The notes: generated by a model not told the origin, from the letters alone. 64,000 nt of DNA from Bradyrhizobium nivariense (GCF_029846715.1 NZ_JARVWW010000033.1:1-64000), one strand, 5' to 3'. Counted from the first letter of the stretch, positions 8,996 through 21,046 are shown. Numbers and translations are program-made.

Positions 8996-9895
8996 ATGTT
9001 CAGCATCACCAGCCTCTGGATTCCCTTCACCGTCGTCGCTGCGCTCGGCCAGGTCGCGCGCAATGCGATGCAGCGGTCGCTGACGAAGCCGCTGGGCACC
9101 TGGGGCGCGACCAATATCCGCTTTCTGTTCGGCTTCCCGTTCTCGCTGCTGTTTCTCGGCGTGGTGCTGGTCGTCTCCGGCGATCATCTCAGCATGCCGC
9201 CGACCGTGTTCTGGCCGTGGCTGCTGCTTGGCGCCCTCAGCCAGATCGTCGCCACCGGGCTGATGCTGCTCGCGATGAACGACCGCTCCTTCGTCGTGAC
9301 GACGGCCTACCTCAAGACCGAGGCGATCCAGACCGCGATCTTCGGCTTCGTCTTCCTCGGCGATCACCTGACCTGGCTGAAGGTGCTGGCGATCGTGATC
9401 GCGACCGTCGGTGTCGTCATCACCGCGCTGCGGCCCGGTGGCGAGAAGAGCTTTGCCGAATTGAAGCCGACCATCACCGGTCTTGTTGCCGCGGCAGCGT
9501 TCGCATTGTCAGCGGTCGGCTTCCGCGGCGCCATCATCAATGTGCCTGATGTCTCCTTCGTGACGGCAGCATCATTCACGCTGGTGCTCGGCCTGTTCGT
9601 GCAGACGCTGATCCTGACGATCTATCTGCTCTGGCGCGCGCCGAAGGTGCTTCAGGCGATTTTGGGACTGTGGAAGCCGTCGTTGCTTGCGGGCTTCATG
9701 GGCGCGTTCGCCTCGCAATTCTGGTTCCTGGCATTTGCGCTGACGGCCGCCGCCAATGTCCGCACGCTCGCTTTGATCGAGGTGCTGTTCGCGCAAGCCG
9801 TAGCGTATTACTCGTTCAAGCAGCCGGTCGCGCCGCGCGAGATCTTTGGCATCGTGCTGATCGTTGTCGGCGTCGCGGTGCTGGTCGGAGCCTGA
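8996..9895 (+). CDS. EamA/DMT-family transporter
   Basis: 299 residues from ATG 8996, nearly all hydrophobic, with about ten predicted membrane helices in two five-helix repeats; this is the drug/metabolite transporter layout. The loop FVVTTAYLKTEAIQTAIFGFVFLGD and the second-half equivalent LALIEVLFAQAVAYYSFKQP match the EamA repeat. The substrate cannot be told. A longer frame from 8933 adds 21 residues with no membrane character. It converges with the DUF1178 gene. Confidence 0.88.
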   Translation: MFSITSLWIPFTVVAALGQVARNAMQRSLTKPLGTWGATNIRFLFGFPFSLLFLGVVLVVSGDHLSMPPTVFWPWLLLGALSQIVATGLMLLAMNDRSFVVTTAYLKTEAIQTAIFGFVFLGDHLTWLKVLAIVIATVGVVITALRPGGEKSFAELKPTITGLVAAAAFALSAVGFRGAIINVPDVSFVTAASFTLVLGLFVQTLILTIYLLWRAPKVLQAILGLWKPSLLAGFMGAFASQFWFLAFALTAAANVRTLALIEVLFAQAVAYYSFKQPVAPREIFGIVLIVVGVAVLVGA

Positions 9896-9902
9896 CGCAG
9901 CG

Positions 9903-10385
9903 TCAGTTCCGGTCTTCAGGCAGCGTCGGCAGCGGCGACACCTCGATGCCTTCGTCGATCAGCGACTTGGCTTCGTCGGCCGAGGCCTCGCCGTAGATCG
10001 GGCGGTGCTCCTTGTCGCCGTAATGCATCGCGCGGGCTTCGTTCGCAAAACGCTCGCCGACATTGTCGGCGTTCTTCACGATGTGGTCGCGCAGCTCCTT
10101 CAGCTTGGCGCGCAGCTCGCGCTCCTGCGCCATCATCAGCGAGGTCGGTCCGGACGGTGTAGCCTCCGGCGTGGTCGCAGCCACAGGTTCTGGCGGCGGC
10201 GTCGCGCGTCCGCGCCCCTTCTTGCCGACGATGCGCGGGGCCATGATCGCCTTGTCGACCTTGGCCGAGCCGCAGATCGGGCACGTCACGAGCTTGCGCT
10301 TCACCTGCGAATCGTAAGCGGACGAACTCTGGAACCAACTCTCGAAGCTGTGGTTTCGGTCGCAGTGGAGCGCGTAGCGGATCAT
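9903..10385 (-). CDS. DUF1178 family protein
   Basis: 160 residues. Begins MIRYALHCDRNHSFESWF and has a CPICGS knuckle at 35-40, the pattern of the DUF1178 zinc-ribbon-like family. A Pro/Ala-rich linker (about 60-85) leads to a helical C-terminus with HYGDKEHRPIYGEAS. Function unknown. Its ATG overlaps the end of the nitrilase gene by 4 bases, so it is translationally coupled in the comF-grxC-nit operon, an arrangement conserved in Hyphomicrobiales. Confidence 0.9.
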   Translation of the reverse strand: MIRYALHCDRNHSFESWFQSSSAYDSQVKRKLVTCPICGSAKVDKAIMAPRIVGKKGRGRATPPPEPVAATTPEATPSGPTSLMMAQERELRAKLKELRDHIVKNADNVGERFANEARAMHYGDKEHRPIYGEASADEAKSLIDEGIEVSPLPTLPEDRN

Positions 10386-11272
10386 GCCGATCCCCGCACG
10401 AGATGCAGATGGTCCGGCCCGGCCTTGGGATCGGCGACGCCGAAGCGGCGGCCATGCTGGAGCGAGGGGATGGCGCGGCGCGCGGTCTCGACCTTGGCCG
10501 GGTCGATCCTGGCCATGATGATGCCGGGCTCGACGTCGCCCTCGGCAAGAATCTCGCCCCAGGGATCGATGATCAGCGAATGGCCATAGGTCTCGCGTTT
10601 GTTCTCGTGCAGGCCGGCCTGCGCGGCGGCGAAGATGAAGCAGCCGGTTTCGATCGCGCGTGCACGCAGCAGCACGTGCCAATGCGCTTCACCGGTCTTG
10701 CGGGTGAAGGCCGAGGGCACCGTGATGAAGTATGCGCCGCTTTCGGCCAGCGCGCGGTAGAGCGCAGGGAAGCGCACATCATAGCAGATCGTCAGCCCGA
10801 CGCGGCCCCAGGGCAGCTCGGAGATGACGGCCGTCTCGCCCGGCTGGTAATTGGCGGATTCGCGATAGCTCTCGCCGTCCGGCAACTCGATGTCGAACAT
10901 GTGGATCTTGTCGTAGCTCGCGAGCACATTGCCCTCGGGCCCGATCAGGAAGGAGCGGTTGACCGCTTTCTCGTCTGAAAAGCGCAGCGCCAGCGAGCCG
11001 ACATGGAGGTGGATCTTCAGCTCCGCCGCGAGCGCCCGGTACGCCCTCAGCGAGTTGTCGTCCTCTTCGCTCCGGAGGTGCTCGAACAGCGCCTTGCGGT
11101 TGAGCTGCATCATGTTGCTGACTTCGGGCGTCTGCACGTAGTCGGCGCCATTGGCCGCAGCCTGTCGGATCAGCCTGGTAGCCTGCGCGAGGCTCGGCTC
11201 GGGCATCAGCCCGGTGCGCATCTGCACCATTGCGGCGGTGAAGGTCCGATCTTGAGCTTGAATCTCGCTCAT
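10382..11272 (-). CDS. Carbon-nitrogen hydrolase, Nit1/NIT2-like
   Basis: 296 residues, nitrilase superfamily. The Glu-Lys-Cys triad is visible: E in YVQTPEVSN, K in SYDKIHMFD and C in LTICYDVRFP. The sequence resembles Nit1/NIT2 omega-amidases, which repair deaminated glutathione or hydrolyse alpha-ketoglutaramate; the neighbouring glutaredoxin fits a glutathione link, though this is inference. It overlaps DUF1178 by 4 bases and the glutaredoxin gene by 4 bases. Confidence 0.9.
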   Translation of the reverse strand: MSEIQAQDRTFTAAMVQMRTGLMPEPSLAQATRLIRQAAANGADYVQTPEVSNMMQLNRKALFEHLRSEEDDNSLRAYRALAAELKIHLHVGSLALRFSDEKAVNRSFLIGPEGNVLASYDKIHMFDIELPDGESYRESANYQPGETAVISELPWGRVGLTICYDVRFPALYRALAESGAYFITVPSAFTRKTGEAHWHVLLRARAIETGCFIFAAAQAGLHENKRETYGHSLIIDPWGEILAEGDVEPGIIMARIDPAKVETARRAIPSLQHGRRFGVADPKAGPDHLHLVRGSA

Positions 11273-11544
11273 GATTCCGCCTTCACGTTGCCGAGCATGC
11301 CGTCGAGCTTGCCTCCGCGGTCGAGCGCATAGAGCTCGTCACAGCCGCCGACATGGGTCCCGCCGATCCAGATCTGCGGGAAGGTCGAGCCCTCGCCGGC
11401 GCGATCGTACATCTCCTGGCGCCAGGACGGGTCCTTGGCGATATCGAACTCCGTGAAGGTCGCCTTCTTGCGGGTCAGCAGCGACCTGGCGGCGGAACAA
11501 TAGCCGCAGCCCGGCCTGGTGTAGATCTCGACAGCAGCGATCAT
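11269..11544 (-). CDS. grxC: Glutaredoxin 3
   Basis: 91 residues from ATG 11544; an alternative ATG at 11562 adds six residues. The dithiol active site is CGYC within YTRPGCGYC, followed by the TFPQIWI cis-proline segment and the glutathione-binding GGCDEL. Reduces disulfides and mixed glutathione disulfides in the cytoplasm. Sits between the nitrilase and comF genes on the same strand. Confidence 0.93.
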   Translation of the reverse strand: MIAAVEIYTRPGCGYCSAARSLLTRKKATFTEFDIAKDPSWRQEMYDRAGEGSTFPQIWIGGTHVGGCDELYALDRGGKLDGMLGNVKAES

Positions 11545-11591
11545 GGCGTCCAGCGCTCTCATGTCATGAATTCATTGAATTATATGGGACT

Positions 11592-12389
11592 TCACCGGCT
11601 CTCCACAACCCGGGCGAAGACCAGCACGTCCACCTGGGCCGCCTTGGCGCGGAGCAGGGCCCGCGCGCAGGCATCCAGCGTCGCACCCGACGTCAGGACG
11701 TCGTCGATCAGGATAATACGCCGACCCTGGACGTCGGCCTGACGGTCGGAGGATACCTGAAATGCGCCCTGCACATTGGTGGCGCGCTGGGCTCGCGATA
11801 GGCCGATCTGCTGTTCGGTGGCGCGTACCCGGCGCAGCACCTCCGCCCTTACTTTCACCCCGCTCTGCCGCTCGATGATCCGCGCCAGCGCTCCGGACTG
11901 GTTGTAGCGGCGCCGCCAGGCCCTTCGCCAATGCAGGGGAACGGGCACCAGCATATCGGCCCCGGTGAGCAGCTCGCCGCCCGCGCGCGCCATCCAGCGG
12001 CCCATGGCGGGCGCCAAATCAGTGCGATCCTGGTATTTCAGCGCATGCACCAGGGTGCGCGCGACGTCGTCATATCGCACCGCCGCGCGCGCCCGCTGGT
12101 AGGCCGGCGGGCTCGCGATCGCCTCCATCGACAGCATGTCGGGGCCGGGGTCATACACAAAGGGAATGCCGAGGCGCGGGCAGTAGGGCCGTTCGATGAA
12201 CGACAGCCGCGCCCAGCAGGCCGCGCACACGCCCTCGCCGTCGACCGGCTCGCGGCAGGATACGCAAAGCGTCGGCAGCGCGATGTCGAGCGCAAGCCGT
12301 GCCGCGCGCGACAGCACGTGGCGGCCGGCCGTCCATGCGGCACGCAGGGGTGCGGCGATGGAGCGGGAGGGGGCGGCGTCGGATGCCAT
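11592..12389 (-). CDS. ComF family protein (phosphoribosyltransferase fold)
   Basis: 265 residues. An N-terminal CxxC pair (CVSCREP and CAACW) forms a zinc ribbon. The C-terminal part carries the PRPP-binding motif IILIDDVLTSGAT and RAQRATNVQGAF, as in ComF/GntX proteins. ComF homologues take part in DNA uptake in naturally competent bacteria, but in alphaproteobacteria the role is unclear. First gene of the comF-grxC-nit-DUF1178 run and divergent from the methyltransferase at 12454. Confidence 0.9.
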   Translation of the reverse strand: MASDAAPSRSIAAPLRAAWTAGRHVLSRAARLALDIALPTLCVSCREPVDGEGVCAACWARLSFIERPYCPRLGIPFVYDPGPDMLSMEAIASPPAYQRARAAVRYDDVARTLVHALKYQDRTDLAPAMGRWMARAGGELLTGADMLVPVPLHWRRAWRRRYNQSGALARIIERQSGVKVRAEVLRRVRATEQQIGLSRAQRATNVQGAFQVSSDRQADVQGRRIILIDDVLTSGATLDACARALLRAKAAQVDVLVFARVVESR

Positions 12390-12453
12390 GGCCGAAAGCT
12401 AGCGCCGCACGCAGCGGATTGCCAGAACCGTCGATATCGGCGTAACCAGCGGC

Positions 12454-13302
12454 ATGGCTCAAGACCCGCAAACCCCGCCCGCCCTGTTCGATCGTGCTTT
12501 GCTGCACGCGCGACAGCGCCGCGCGCAAGTGCAAGGTGCCGTGAGCTTTCTGCTCGATCGGGTCGCTGAAGAGATGTCCGACCGGCTGGCCGCGGTGATG
12601 CGGGAGTTTCACGCAGCGGCCGATCTCTGGACGCCCGGCAAGGGTCTCGCGGTGCTGCACGCGCGACTGCCCTCGATCGAGCGCATTGAGCTCGATGCGT
12701 CGGGTGCGGAGAAGCTGCCCTTTGCGCCGGAAAGCCTCGACCTCGTGGTCTCGGCGCTGGCGCTGCAATTCGTCAACGATCTGCCGGGTGTGCTCGCGCA
12801 GATCCGCCGCGCGCTGAGGCCGGACGGGCTGCTGCTGGCGGCGATGATCGGCGGCGACAGCCTGACCGAGCTGCGCCAGGCTTTTGCCGCCGCCGAAGCC
12901 GAATGCGAGAGCGGCGTGTCGCCGCGCGTCGCACCGTTTGCCGACTTGCGCGACGTTGGCGCGCTGTTGCAGCGGGCGGGCTTCGCGTTGCCGGTCACCG
13001 ATGTCGACCGCGTCGTGGTGCGCTACGCCAATGTGTTCGCGCTGATGCAGGATATCAGGCGCATGGGCGCGGCCAATGTGCTGATCGAGCGGCGGCGCAC
13101 ACCGAGCCGGCGCGCGACGCTGCTGCGCATGGCCGAAATCTATGCCGAACGCTTTGCCGATGCCGACGGCCGCATTCGTGCGACATTCGACATCATCTGG
13201 CTCTCCGGCTGGGCCCCGCATGCAAGCCAGCAGCAGCCGCTGAAGCCCGGGTCGGCCAAGGCGAGCCTGGCGGAGGCGGTGAAGAAGGCGGGAGGGGGCT
13301 AA
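12454..13302 (+). CDS. SAM-dependent methyltransferase, NDUFAF5/BioC-like
   Basis: 282 residues. Begins PPALFDRALLHARQRRA, typical of the alphaproteobacterial relatives of mitochondrial NDUFAF5. The family's usual SAM glycine motif is weak (here LWTPGKGLAVLHARLP), but the post-motif FAPESLDLVVSALALQFVNDLPG is clear. NDUFAF5 hydroxylates an arginine in complex I; whether the bacterial protein does this or acts as a methylase is not settled. Divergent from comF. Confidence 0.82.
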   Translation: MAQDPQTPPALFDRALLHARQRRAQVQGAVSFLLDRVAEEMSDRLAAVMREFHAAADLWTPGKGLAVLHARLPSIERIELDASGAEKLPFAPESLDLVVSALALQFVNDLPGVLAQIRRALRPDGLLLAAMIGGDSLTELRQAFAAAEAECESGVSPRVAPFADLRDVGALLQRAGFALPVTDVDRVVVRYANVFALMQDIRRMGAANVLIERRRTPSRRATLLRMAEIYAERFADADGRIRATFDIIWLSGWAPHASQQQPLKPGSAKASLAEAVKKAGGG

Positions 13303-13303
13303 C

Positions 13304-13353
13304 GTGCCCCGGGCGCAGCGCACCGCAAGAGCGCTGCGCTGCGCCCGGGGCAC
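13304..13353. terminator. Bidirectional terminator-like hairpin
   Basis: Perfect 17-base GC-rich arms (13304-13320 and 13337-13353) fill the gap between the convergent methyltransferase and mutT genes. There is no T-tract, so it may work as a transcript-end stabiliser or be a repeat element; position favours a shared 3' end. Confidence 0.55.
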
Positions 13354-13360
13354 GCGCAGC

Positions 13361-13771
13361 TCACATCAGCAAATCGATCAAATGCGGGATCAGCGGAATG
13401 TCCGCGGGCGGCATCGGGTAGTCGCGCAGCTTGTTGGCGCGGACCCAGGCCAGGGTCTGGCCTTCGCGCGGCACCACCTGTCCTTCCCAGCGCCGGCAGA
13501 TGTAGAGCGGCATCAGGAGGTGGAAGGTCTCGTAGCCGTAGCTCGCAAACGTCAGCGGCGCCAGACAGGGTTCGGCGACGATGATGCCGAGCTCCTCTTC
13601 GAGCTCGCGGATCAGGCTCTGCTCCGGCCGCTCGCCGGGGTCACACTTGCCGCCGGGAAATTCCCACAGGCCGGCCAGCGTCTTGCCCGCGGGGCGCTGC
13701 GCGATCAGGACGCGCTTGTCGGCGTCGACAAGCGCGCAAGCCACCACCAGTGTCAGTTTGAGATCGGCCAT
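13361..13771 (-). CDS. mutT: MutT-family (deoxy)nucleoside triphosphate pyrophosphohydrolase
   Basis: 136 residues. Full Nudix box GGKCDPGERPEQSLIRELEEELGI, with REXXEE intact. The start (LVVACALVDADKRVLIAQRPAGK) is that of the MutT 8-oxo-dGTP hydrolases, which clean oxidised nucleotides from the pool. argJ and mutT lie within a few kilobases, as in other Bradyrhizobium. Confidence 0.9.
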   Translation of the reverse strand: MADLKLTLVVACALVDADKRVLIAQRPAGKTLAGLWEFPGGKCDPGERPEQSLIRELEEELGIIVAEPCLAPLTFASYGYETFHLLMPLYICRRWEGQVVPREGQTLAWVRANKLRDYPMPPADIPLIPHLIDLLM

Positions 13772-13910
13772 GCCTGGAATGTCGCTCGCTGAAGATCATC
13801 CGCAACGGTTCGTTAACCCCGTTACGGCCCGTGTTTCCGAGGTCCCCATAAGTCATATTTAATCAACGGTTCCTAGAGTGGAAACGCTTAAACCATTCCG
13901 GGCCCGACCC

Positions 13911-15260
13911 ATGCGCGCTGAGTTTCGTACCATCTTCCGCCGGTTCCTCCGCGACCGGCGCGGCAATGTCGCGGTGATTTTCGCAATCTGCTGCGTCCCC
14001 CTGATCACGTTGGTCGGCAGCGCGATCGACTACTCCCGCGCGACGCAGGTCCGGTCGAAGCTTCAGGCCGCGGCCGACGCGGCCAGCGTCGGCGCGATCG
14101 CCAAGGCCTCGCCGGGGTTTGCCGCGGCGGGCTCAATGACGGCGGATGGTCCGATCACGGTCGGCGTCACCGACGCCCAGAACATCTTCGATGCCAATCG
14201 CGCCAACCTGACCGGCTATACGCTCAACAGCGTCACCCCGACCGTCGTCAAGAGCGGCTCGATCATCAACTCGACCGTCTCGTTCACCGCCACCATCAAC
14301 ACCATGTTTCTCGGTGTGATCGGCAAGACCACACTGGCCATGAGCGGCACGTCGGCGTCGACGGCCAACATGCCGCTCTATGTCGATTTCTATCTCCTGC
14401 TGGACAATTCTCCCTCGATGGGTGTCGCAGCGACACCGACCGACATAACGAATTTGCAGGCAAAGACGGGTGGATGCGCGTTCGCGTGTCACGACACCTC
14501 CAAGAAGGCGGGCACGAGCAACTACGACATCGCCAAAGCAAATGGCATCACGACCCGAATTGACGTGGTGCGCCAGGCGAGCGCGAACTTGATGGACACC
14601 GCCCAGAACACGCAGACCTACACGAACCAGTTCAGAATGGCGATCTACGATTTCGGCGCTGCGTCAGCGACGATCGGATTGAGAAATCTGTTCTCGCTCT
14701 CGTCGAGCCTGACCTCCGCCAAGACGGCGGCGGGAAACATCGACCTGATGTCGGTCGCCGGTCAGAATGACGCGTTTACTGCCGATAAGGATACTCCCTT
14801 CACCACTATTTTTCCCGCAATCAATAGCGCAATCGCCTCGCCGGGAGCCGGCACATCTTCCGCCCCGCTGAAGTATTTGTTTTTTGTATCGGACGGCGTT
14901 GCCGATGAAAGCAATGCCTCTTGCCTGAAGACGATGTACAATAGTCGTTGGGGAAATATAGCACCGCGCTGTCAGTCACCTATCAATCCCGCGCTGTGTA
15001 CGACATTGAAGAATCGCGGTATCAAGATCGCGGTCCTGTACACGACATATCAGCCGCCTACTGACACCTGGTACAGTGACTGGATCGCGCCCTTCAATGC
15101 CGGGACCTGGGGGCCGTCTCCGAACAGCGAGATCGCGCAGAACATGCAGAGCTGCGCTTCGCCCGGATTCTATTTCGAGGTTAGCCCCACCCAGGGCATT
15201 TCGGCCGCGATGAACGCGCTGTTCAAGAAGGCGGTCGCCGACGCGCGGATTGCGGGGTGA
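13911..15260 (+). CDS. TadG-like pilus-assembly protein with vWA domain
   Basis: 449 residues from ATG 13911; a GTG at 13878 would add 11. The N-terminus has a TadE/TadG-type segment: RRFLRDRRGNVAVIFA, a membrane helix, then DYSRATQVRSKLQAAADAA. A von Willebrand A-like region follows with DNSPSMG (about 165-171), the MIDAS metal-site pattern DxSxS. Such proteins are found at the end of Flp/tad pilus systems and are anchored with the bulk in the periplasm. No other tad genes are nearby, so this is an orphan. Two Cys pairs (CAFAC, CQSPINPALC) may form disulfides. Confidence 0.82.
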   Translation: MRAEFRTIFRRFLRDRRGNVAVIFAICCVPLITLVGSAIDYSRATQVRSKLQAAADAASVGAIAKASPGFAAAGSMTADGPITVGVTDAQNIFDANRANLTGYTLNSVTPTVVKSGSIINSTVSFTATINTMFLGVIGKTTLAMSGTSASTANMPLYVDFYLLLDNSPSMGVAATPTDITNLQAKTGGCAFACHDTSKKAGTSNYDIAKANGITTRIDVVRQASANLMDTAQNTQTYTNQFRMAIYDFGAASATIGLRNLFSLSSSLTSAKTAAGNIDLMSVAGQNDAFTADKDTPFTTIFPAINSAIASPGAGTSSAPLKYLFFVSDGVADESNASCLKTMYNSRWGNIAPRCQSPINPALCTTLKNRGIKIAVLYTTYQPPTDTWYSDWIAPFNAGTWGPSPNSEIAQNMQSCASPGFYFEVSPTQGISAAMNALFKKAVADARIAG

Positions 15261-15368
15261 TTTTATCTGGGTGAGGGGGATCCTCCGCGAGTCGGTTGCC
15301 ACCGTCGATGCGGAAGCAGCACCTCACCCCGACCTTCTCTCCGTAAAGAACGGGGCGAGAGAGAAGGG

Positions 15369-16610
15369 CTACGACCTGTAATCCCCGTTGATCGCGACAT
15401 ATTCCTTGGTGAGGTCGCAGGTCAGCACGCGGTCGCGGCCCTTGCCGAGGCCGAGCGAGACCTTGATCGCGATCTCCGGCGCCTTCATCGCTTCCGACAC
15501 CTGCGCCTCGTCATAGGACGGATCGCGCGCGCCGCTCTTGGCGACGCGGATGCCGTTGAAGGAGATCGAGAGCTTGTCGCGGTCGGCTGGCTCGCCGGCC
15601 TTGCCGACCGCCATCACCACGCGGCCCCAATTGGCGTCCTCGCCGGCGATCGCGGTCTTCACCAGCGGCGAATTCGCGATCGACATCGCGATCTTGCGCG
15701 CCGAGGCCTTGGTCTTGGCACCCTCGACCGTGATTTCGACCAGCTTGCGCGCGCCTTCGCCGTCGCGGGCCACCTGCTCGGAAAGATTGGCGAGCACCAG
15801 ATTGAACGCCTTGACGAAAGCCTTCAGGCGCGGGTCGCTAGCGCGGCTGATCTTTGGCGCGCCGTGTTCGGCAGCCGCGCCGGTGGCAAAGGCCAGCAGC
15901 GTGTCCGAGGTCGAGGTGTCGCCGTCGATCGTGACCGCGTTGAAGGTGTCCTCGACGCCGCTCTTGAGCAAAGCCTGCAGCGCGGCGGGCGCGATCGGCG
16001 CGTCGGTGAAGATGAACGACAGCATCGTTGCCATGTCGGGCGCGATCATGCCGGCACCCTTCGCCATGCCGTTGATGGTGACCTTGGCCTTGCCGAGCTT
16101 CACGGTCGCGGTCGCGACCTTCGGGAAGGTGTCGGTGGTCATGATCGCCTTGGCGGCCGCCAGATAATCGCCGGCCTCGGTGGTTTCCGCGAGACGGCCG
16201 AGCACGCCGTCGAACTTGGTCGCGTCCAGCGGCTCGCCGATCACGCCGGTCGAGGCCAGGAAGATTTCGCCCTCGCTGCATCCGACGGCCTTGGCCGCGA
16301 TCTTCGCAGTCAGTGCGGTGGAGCTGCGGCCGGTCTTGCCGGTGAAGGCATTGGCATTGCCGGAATTGACCACCAGTGCGCGCGCCTTGCCGCCCTTCAA
16401 CTTGGCGCGGCACCATTCCACCGGCGCGGACGGGCATTTCGACTTGGTGAAGACGCCCGCGACCGCGGTGCCCTTGTCCATCACCGCCAGCAGCACGTCG
16501 GTGCGGTTCTTGTAGCGGATGCCGGCCTCGGCCGTCGCAAGGCGGACGCCCGCGATCACGGGCATGTCGGGAACAGTTTTGGGGGCGAGGGGAGAGACGG
16601 AGGAGGACAT
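15369..16610 (-). CDS. argJ: Bifunctional glutamate N-acetyltransferase / amino-acid N-acetyltransferase ArgJ
   Basis: Transfers acetyl from N-acetylornithine to glutamate (and can use acetyl-CoA) in the cyclic arginine pathway. 413 residues. The autocleavage site is MATML (193-197), with T195 the expected nucleophile and new N-terminus of the beta chain; KGAGMIAPDM precedes it and the C-terminal LTKEYVAINGDYRS is intact. The gap to the TadG-like gene holds a short imperfect inverted repeat (about 15330-15365). Confidence 0.96.
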   Translation of the reverse strand: MSSSVSPLAPKTVPDMPVIAGVRLATAEAGIRYKNRTDVLLAVMDKGTAVAGVFTKSKCPSAPVEWCRAKLKGGKARALVVNSGNANAFTGKTGRSSTALTAKIAAKAVGCSEGEIFLASTGVIGEPLDATKFDGVLGRLAETTEAGDYLAAAKAIMTTDTFPKVATATVKLGKAKVTINGMAKGAGMIAPDMATMLSFIFTDAPIAPAALQALLKSGVEDTFNAVTIDGDTSTSDTLLAFATGAAAEHGAPKISRASDPRLKAFVKAFNLVLANLSEQVARDGEGARKLVEITVEGAKTKASARKIAMSIANSPLVKTAIAGEDANWGRVVMAVGKAGEPADRDKLSISFNGIRVAKSGARDPSYDEAQVSEAMKAPEIAIKVSLGLGKGRDRVLTCDLTKEYVAINGDYRS

Positions 16611-16711
16611 CGCGGGGCGCCTTGATGGGTCTGGATATGCAGATGGCCGGGCATTTGCCCGGCCATTGCGACGTTAGATACCCTCGGCGTCACCGAAGTG
16701 ACAGCGAATTC

Positions 16712-17644
16712 TTACTTCTTCGCGGGTGGCGCCATCTTGCTGTCGGAGGGCTTGGCATCAGAAGGTTTGGCCGCATCAGCCGGCTTGGCGTCCTTTGCCG
16801 CATCCGCCGGCTGGTCCAGACGCTCGACCTTGGCTTCCGCGCGCAGCTTGGCGACGTAGTCGGCCTGGGCCTTGCGGGTCACGTACTGCTCGATCTGCGC
16901 CTTGACCTGCTCGAAGTCCGGCGCCTTGCGGCTGCGCTTTTCCTCGACCTTGATGACGTGCCAGCCGAACTGCGACTTCACGGGGTCGGAGATCTTGCCA
17001 GGCTCGAGCGCGAAGGCGACCGCCGAGAATTCCGGCACCATCTGCTCCTTGGTGAAGAAGCCGAGGTCGCCGCCGTCGGCCGAGCCCGGATCCTTGGATT
17101 TCTTCTTGGCGAGCTCGGCGAAATCGGCGCCCTTGTCGAGCTCGGCCTTCACCGCCTTGGCCTCGTCCTCGGTCTCGACCAGGATGTGGCGGGCGCGCAC
17201 TTCCTGCTCGCCGGTGATCTGCTTGGAGGCCTCCTCATAGACCTTCTTCATGGCGTCCGGGGTGGTGGCGGCCTTGCCCTCGCCGGCGAGCAGGCTGTCC
17301 ATCAGCAGGCGGTTGCGGGCGAACGCCAGGCGCTTCTTGAACTCCTCGCCGTCGGCGACCTTTTTGTCCTCGGCAGCCTTGCCGACGATCTTCATGTCGA
17401 TCAGGAAGGACAGGACGTTCTCTTCCTTGGTCGCCGGATCCATCTGGGCGAGGCTTGGCCCGAGTTCCTCCTCGGCCATGGCGACGTCGCTCTTCTTGAT
17501 TTCCGCACCATTGACCTTCGCCAGCACCGGATCGTCGGCGGCCCGGCCGGGACCCGCGATCAGCGCCAGCGCAAGGCAGCCCACGAGGGCGGTGGCGAGG
17601 CCGAAGCGCAGGCCGGTTTTGGTTACCGGGAACGAGGTGGTCAT
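16712..17644 (-). CDS. Peptidylprolyl isomerase, parvulin type (exported)
   Basis: 310 residues from ATG 17644; a frame from 17692 adds 16 residues in front of the signal. Signal peptide MTTSFPVTKTGLRFGLATAL followed by a hydrophobic core ending GPGRAADD. A SurA-like N-terminal helical region precedes the parvulin domain (ARHILVETEDEA ... GDLGFFTKEQMVPEF ... SQFGWHVIKVEEKR). The tail is an Ala/Lys/Pro/Asp-rich repeat (AKPADAAKPSDAKPSDSK). It should act as a periplasmic folding catalyst. It lies divergent from secA, whose product exports it. Confidence 0.92.
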   Translation of the reverse strand: MTTSFPVTKTGLRFGLATALVGCLALALIAGPGRAADDPVLAKVNGAEIKKSDVAMAEEELGPSLAQMDPATKEENVLSFLIDMKIVGKAAEDKKVADGEEFKKRLAFARNRLLMDSLLAGEGKAATTPDAMKKVYEEASKQITGEQEVRARHILVETEDEAKAVKAELDKGADFAELAKKKSKDPGSADGGDLGFFTKEQMVPEFSAVAFALEPGKISDPVKSQFGWHVIKVEEKRSRKAPDFEQVKAQIEQYVTRKAQADYVAKLRAEAKVERLDQPADAAKDAKPADAAKPSDAKPSDSKMAPPAKK

Positions 17645-18002
17645 GGAAAATCCTTTTGTTGAAGCAGGGGGCTGCTCGAGCGGGGCGGACACTCGCCCAA
17701 TTCAGGGGGCCTTGGCAACGCGAAAAGTCTGTCAAAATGATGAATTAGCCGCAATGCGCCCGCCGTTGACAAGGCCCTGACCGGGCCATATCTCTGCCCG
17801 GTCGCGTCCATGGCGATGGCGTTTATTTTGCTGCGTTTTTGGCCGTTGAACCCAGACTTGCCCAACTCCCACCCATATGGCGGATGGACCCCCCGCAGTC
17901 CGGGCTCTGGGGTCACCACCAGGCGTCACGGTGAGTTGATAGGCAGGCGGGTGACAACCTCTTGGCTGCAACGCGGTTGAATCGCGAACACAGGAACTAG
18001 GC
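17645..18002. other. Divergent PPIase-secA intergenic region
   Basis: About 360 bases. It holds a plausible secA promoter (listed separately) and, facing the other way, a TTGACA box on the minus strand (17730-17735) that could be the -35 for the isomerase gene, although I see no good -10 for it. No gene or RNA is recognisable. Confidence 0.4.
17766..17794 (+). promoter_or_regulatory. Putative secA promoter
   Basis: A perfect -35 box TTGACA (17766-17771) is followed after 17 bases by TATCTC (17789-17794). It points towards secA with a leader of about 200 bases. Matching is by eye only. Confidence 0.4.
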
Positions 18003-20843
<2,841 letters not shown>

Positions 20844-20870
20844 CGGCGACGTCGGCGCCTCACTCTCCGC

Positions 20871-20978
20871 CGTCGTCGCCCGGTTTAGCCGGGCGATCCA
20901 GTACGCCGCGGCTTCTCAGTTCAATCACATCAGTCTCTGGAATACTGGATCGCCCGATTAAATCGGGCGATGACAGCG
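20871..20978. repeat. Palindromic repeat, family R2
   Basis: Pattern: GTCGCCCGG hairpin, GATCCAGTACGCCGCGGC, spacer, TACTGGAT, then a second GC hairpin and ATGACAGCG. The same layout occurs at 37911-38014 and 63772-63946. The half sites CCAGTA and TACTGG are inverted. Intergenic, just after secA. Confidence 0.75.
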
Positions 20979-21046
20979 AGTATGTGGCGCGCACTGCGCT
21001 TCGCTTGTCCGGGACGACGCGTTGAGAGAGGTCGCTCGACCACGCC

